In this document: positions 58,895-64,000 of the stretch, piece by piece
Position numbering within the stretch: the stretch's first letter is position 1
Layout of the letters: each line of letters begins with the position of its first letter
Source: Stratiolaelaps scimitus
Lineage: Eukaryota; Arthropoda; Arachnida; Mesostigmata; Laelapidae
Length of the DNA stretch: 64,000 bases
Reading direction: 5' to 3'
Assembly (NCBI GenBank): GCA_019614645.1
Contig: JABWDB010000011.1
Location: forward strand, 496,001-560,000
Notes under the pieces: model-generated
What the model saw: the letters and a program-made list of their open reading frames with translations, nothing else
Told to the model about the DNA's origin: nothing
Database searches by the model: none
Translations under genes and position numbers: made by a program

Positions 58895-61222
58895 TATTGA
58901 AAGCCAGCCAGCCTTCTAACCAGACCGCCTCTCTAGGCAACTTTGTCAGTCAGTCATTGCTGTCTTTAGCGCTATGATACGTTATGCTCCGTCCTCCTCG
59001 TCAACAACCCCTCTCTGTTGTCCTTCTTCCCAGTGAGTTCTGCCCCGCAAGGTGTTGTCTTGCCAGGCAGCGGCAAGGCTACAGCGTCTTCTCCTCCGGA
59101 CCACAGCTTCGGAGCACGATTCCGCGCCGTGGCTGCACGGGGACGGCCTTCCCGGGGAAGGCCGTCCGTACCCTCCTGCGGCCATCTCGCGTTGGCAGAA
59201 GATTTGAGAACGCCGCGCAACGACGAACCTGCCTGCGCTCGGTCCAATCTCTTTCTCTTTCTCTCTCTCTCTTTCTCTCTCATTTGCTCGTTTTGTTGCT
59301 TGCTCGTGCAGCCGTTCGGCTTCTTCTCACGGTAGTTAGGTCACCATGGCCACAGACAAACAGCATCTCACACAGGTCTCGCTCTCTCGCTACCAGCGCA
59401 GCGGCCTCGTCTCGTCTTTGGCCTTCTGCTGGAGCCTCGTCCGCGTTGTCTGGGGCAGCAGGTTGTCGTGTAAACACAACCGGCGCGTCTGTTCGCCGGC
59501 CTATTTCTGCCGCTGAGGGGGATGAGTCTGAAAGGCCGTAAGAATAAGAGATATATATCGAAAGAAAGAGAGAGTCCTTCTTCGAGAAGATGCTGGCGCT
59601 ACTGGAACGGTAAGCGTTCGGTGGGAGCGACTGCTCTGCTACCGGTAGATAGCCAGCGAGGCCACAGGGAATGCCGAACAGGCGATACAGGCCGACCGAC
59701 CAAGCTCTGCCATGACGCCCGGCTTCTTCGTCCAACCTAGCATGGCATCGCGTAGCATACACCGAGAGACCGAGAGATTTCTCCCTGTGAAGTATATTCC
59801 ATGTACACACACAAACACACACACACATACATAAGCAAATATATACTATATTATATAGGCATACGTGGGGAATACACAGAGGCGCGCAGCAGATCGCATG
59901 TCGCATATTCGTACGCGGCCAGGGTCCGGCATCAAGTCTCGACGAATACACTGCGTATGGGATCGCATGGGAAGACACCTGTTTCGTTCGACCCGTGACA
60001 CAGACGCTGGGTGGCAGCTCCATTCGACCGATAGCAGGCCGATTCTGCTGACTGCGCTGACGGCGGCAGAGGATCCGGCCGGAGGGAGCGGATAGCCTAT
60101 CATCAGCTAGCGGACAAGGGCGAGAAATGAGGTGGTGCGTTTTGGCCGACAGCTAATGAGTAAGAGATTTTGACGAAATGGCCAAACTGACGGCTACCAG
60201 TGAGCGAGTGTCTGCTGTACAATAAGGGGTCGTCGGGACGGCTGATCAGGCTGTGGCCTTCTGGCCACTTGTTGACTGTCTGTGTTGACAAATCGGACGC
60301 GATCAAGGGCGCCGTCGTGAATGAACAGTGAATGGCCGATCATGGATGGAGGCATTCTTGAAGGACAGCATATGCAGTGGTGTCTGAAATGGCCGATATA
60401 ATGGTTAGGGGAGGTGCGGTTTTTGGTTAGATACCACCCCAAAAAAAGGCATTATCATCTCTCAACAATGTCAACAGCTACAAACTGAGCAGGTCCGATC
60501 CGAGGAGTCGTTGAGCTTCCCGATTTCAGCTATGTCGTGAAAAACAGATACGTTGGGTTGTCGCATTTATGACGAAATTCGAGTTAAATAAAAGTCCGGA
60601 CTTCGGTTGCCAAACAGCCCTGTCGATGTTTGGTTAGATCTGATCTCCACTGATGTTCCGTTGCACAAAGTAATTTGCTAAGGTGAACCTTCACTAGTGG
60701 CAGCAGAACTAATTAGGACAGAATATACTTTGGGAAGTTATAAAATAAACACGAAAACGGAACAAAAAAACACATGTAGTGATTATTAGTACTAATTACA
60801 GCAATTAGACCACTCGGGTCGTTCTCTTCTAGAAGAGAAGCTGGCTTGATTCAGATGGGACATGAAGATCGTGAGGCGGCAATCTTTCACAGCCGTTGTC
60901 TCGTTCGCCGAGTCAATATCTCCATCGCAATATCCAGAAGTGGCTTGCCCACACCTTCGAGTGAATTGGGCCACAGCCGAGCCCAAGTGGTGCCGAGGTC
61001 TACTATTATCCACTATTGCGTGGAGAGTAGAACTACAGTGGAGGGTAAAATCGAGGGATGGAGAGGACGGAACAAAAAACGCAAGCGACAACAAAAACAG
61101 ATGAGAAGCGCTCACTGGCGCTCCGCCACTGTGACGGCAACCTGTTCGCAGAGCTCGCTAAGGTCCTCCGAACTCAAAAAGGGTGTCTTCCTGTTCTTTC
61201 TCGTTTCGGGTCAGCTTAATAT

Positions 61223-61254
<32 letters not shown>

Positions 61255-62691
61255 AACCTCGCTATCGACCGATGCTCTTCAGCCTCCGCATCGTTCCTTG
61301 CTTCCATGGACTCTAGGGAAGGAGTCGATTTTCTCACAAGCCTCTATCTCTCTTTCTCTCTCTCTCTCTCTCCCAGCCAGTGCCGAACTCCCGGTGAAGA
61401 ACTCCGACTGTGGCCCGCGCTCCACGCAGGCAAACACCAGACTCACACAATCGCGCTCACTTGCTCAGTCAGTCAGTGTCTCGGTGGCAGCACCCAAAAT
61501 GACGACGATGAAATCCTGAGACTGTTTCGGGGCTGGTGTTTCTTTTGCTCAGGCGGACACACAGACGAACAATCGCCGATAGCAAATGGCACCAGTTCAG
61601 TAGTCCGGAGCCAGCCGGACGGGCAGAGGGTCTTCCTGGTCTTTGTCTCCGCGCGACCAAGATCACATCATCACCAACCTGTTGGCGTGGACTAGGTTAG
61701 GTTAAGGGCCGCTTCAGCGAGGGTGAACCGTGTGAATCCGACAAGGAGAGAGCGAGAGCCTGAGCAACGGTGGCTCCGGCTAGAGTCCAGCTAGACGGAG
61801 GCAAGCTTACCAGGTATGGTGTAACCGTTGTTTTTTGGAACATGACCATCTTGTCTGATACTGTCATTCTGTCATCTCGATAATGTGCTATTATTACTTG
61901 GCAAGGACCCTGAAACTTCTCAGTGTCAGTACTGGGCCTCGCTAAGGGCCTAGCCCCTACCAGTTCACATACATTACTTTCAGGGACCATAACGCTGTGC
62001 GTTCAGGCTTGCCTAACGTAACGCGTCGTGGACGTTTTTCCTACCGTAAAGTCGACCTCGTTGAAAAAACCACTGAGTCCCTCTCTATATGAAACGTTGT
62101 GCGTGTCGGAAATGATTCCGCATTAAAATGTTTGCATGGCGAACCACAAGGGCACTTCGCAATTTCTAAACAAAATCGGCCTCGATTACATCGAAGGTGG
62201 TAGGTTGTGACATGCCAACATTTTCCCCGCCTCTGTATCCATACTCGGCACTGCCAAGCGTTACGTTAGAATAACGCTGTTTGGCTGACCCAGCTCGTAC
62301 GCTATGAAAGGCGTTTCGGAACGACCCCTGAACCCGAACAGCACAAACCGTCGGTGTCAGGCCGGGCCAAACGCACCACCCCCTTTTCAGCGGGGCCACC
62401 TGTCCTCAATGTGAATGGACGTCTGTTGTACTCTACACTCTACTAGATTGTCGTTCGCTTCCTACAACCTCCAGCTTCTGCCCTGGCTCTGTGCTCCTAC
62501 GATCGTGGTTACGCTCAGCTGGTGCAACCCGGATCGGGGGTAACGGCTGCCCACTGTCGGATCCTGCTCTCTGTCTCTCTCTCTCTCGGTAGTATTCTTA
62601 GCGTGCACTCCATCGAGTCGGGGTTAGACACCTTGTCGCGCTGGTGCCCGCTACCGGACTGTTTCTAGCGCACGCTCTCTCTCTCTCTCCA
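58273..62691. other. No supported gene
   Basis: It contains GA runs at 58861-58887, CT runs near 59248-59280 and 61348-61374, CA runs near 59806-59826 and an AT tract at 61219-61255. Open frames around 58984-60023 overlap on both strands and carry CT- and CA-derived low-complexity sequence. Confidence 0.45.
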
Positions 62692-62805
62692 AATGGTTTA
62701 TTCCTCTCAAATCCTCGTCATGACGAAAACGACCTCCACACATATACATACATTCATTCTAGTCTCTAGATGCCAGGTCTGCCGCGGCGATTGAACCCAT
62801 CTTGT
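62692..62805 (-). repeat. Possible diverged SINE copy
   Basis: It has ggtttatt at its left end and ccaggtctgccgcgg next to a B-box-like GGTTCAATCG on the minus strand, the same order as in the 54.3-kb copy. The body between is not convincingly alignable by eye. Confidence 0.3.
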
Positions 62806-63002
62806 TCGTCTAGCAGCGGGTTCGGATGTTCGATAACAGTCGTTCTGCTTGCTCGCCACTAACCTAAAAGGGAGTGTCACATCTATGGTCTACACTGAAT
62901 TACTGGCTGGAAAATAGTAAATGCAAGAGCCGCGTTACGATAAACGTTTAATGATAGTATAATAAGCTCTAGGTTGTTGGTCCATTGAGGTCTAGGATGT
63001 AC

Positions 63003-63177
<175 letters not shown>

Positions 63178-64000
63178 GAGGAACAAGCGTGGGGTGTTTG
63201 CTCTGGTGACGCTTGAAATGCAAGCACTCGCTACTTGTCGATCTCGTTTGACATACGGAGGTCCACCACAGGCTCGTCTAAATGAATGAATCTACTCAGA
63301 TACTACTACTACTACGCCTAGCATTGTGCGCCTAAATGCGTTTCTTTCTAATCCACTGCGCGATTTTTTAAGTTCCTTCTAGCTGAAGGCCACACGCCCC
63401 ATACAGCGTTCTGGTCCAACGAGCGTGACCCGACGCGAACCTTGAGTTAACCGCAAAGAACTGTCCATGCTTTTCGTCAGCGGAGGTGGAGGCAGCTGCG
63501 TTCGGTGTTCCGCAAGGCTCGATTTCTTAGCTCGTGGAGCTCTGGCCATCAGTATCAGCCAGAAATGACTACCACTATGAAAGTCGCAGCAGCAGCAACA
63601 AGAACAACAATATCGTCATTGAGGGAGCGTTCACGATGGCGCCAGCGGCGCTGACCTCAGAGTGACCGAGGAAAGCCAAGAAACACCGGTGTCGAGTTGG
63701 TGCTCGCGTACTGGGCTTCGGGTATGACCTTAGGAGGAGGAGGAAGCGACAGAGAAGAACAGACCAGATGGCGACCGGAAACACTATCGCCAACCCGCGG
63801 CGGGGGCCGCGTCGGCGGTGACACCCACATCCAGCGAGTGCTCCACCGACCTCCAGGGCCGCGACGATCCGGGGGCGGATATCGAGAGTGCGGTGAACAG
63901 CCACGAATCGAAGCCAACTGATGGACCTGTGCGCTGAGCTCTGAGCGCTGGTAGCACATAACAAATGCTGCTAGTGCTGCCTACGGCAGGAACTTCCGAT
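63178..64000. other. No supported gene at the window end
   Basis: Open frames on both strands in 63575-63964 overlap each other and have no recognisable domain. CAG units occur at 63587-63600 and a TAC run at 63301-63315. Confidence 0.4.

Overview
The window looks like a gene-poor stretch of an arthropod nuclear genome, possibly from a chelicerate such as a mite. The evidence is a spliced animal gene (Snail) with a GT-AG intron and branch point, a TATA box plus an arthropod-type TCAGT initiator, a eukaryotic tRNA gene with A and B boxes, tRNA-derived short interspersed elements, and many AT, GA, AAC and CGG microsatellites. No prokaryotic operon or viral gene was recognised. The chelicerate placement is a guess; the animal, probably arthropod, assignment is firm.

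Layout: (1) 2.4-5 kb, minus strand: a complete snail-family gene. A first coding exon (4171-4348) carries the SNAG repressor motif, a 232-bp intron follows, and a second coding exon (3025-3938) carries four zinc fingers. Its core promoter (TATA at 4513-4520, initiator at 4487-4491) and a GA-rich upstream tract can be read directly. (2) 19.16-20.58 kb, plus strand: an apparently intronless 473-residue secretory/membrane protein whose cysteine pattern matches the KAR5/GEX1/Brambleberry nuclear-fusion family. (3) 35.99-36.06 kb, minus strand: tRNA-Gly(CCC). (4) 35-43.9 kb: several weak coding-exon candidates. The best is a 43-codon exon at 40912-41040 with good splice sites on both sides; the others are speculative.

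The rest is intergenic or intronic DNA with repeats. At least seven copies or fragments of one tRNA-derived SINE family are scattered through it (about 2.2, 10.4, 12.3, 18.2, 25.9, 46.2 and 54.3 kb), with a possible eighth at 62.7 kb. A second dispersed repeat occurs at 8.2, 21.9 and 22.2 kb. There are also a near-perfect 62-bp palindrome centred on an AT tract (24.3 kb), short tandem repeats (13.5 and 21.7 kb), and AT arrays up to about 175 bp (63.0 kb).

The recognised genes do not form a pathway. Snail is a developmental transcriptional repressor, the Brambleberry-like gene would act in fusion of nuclear membranes, and the tRNA serves translation. No new multi-gene system was found. The Brambleberry-like gene is the most biologically interesting item.
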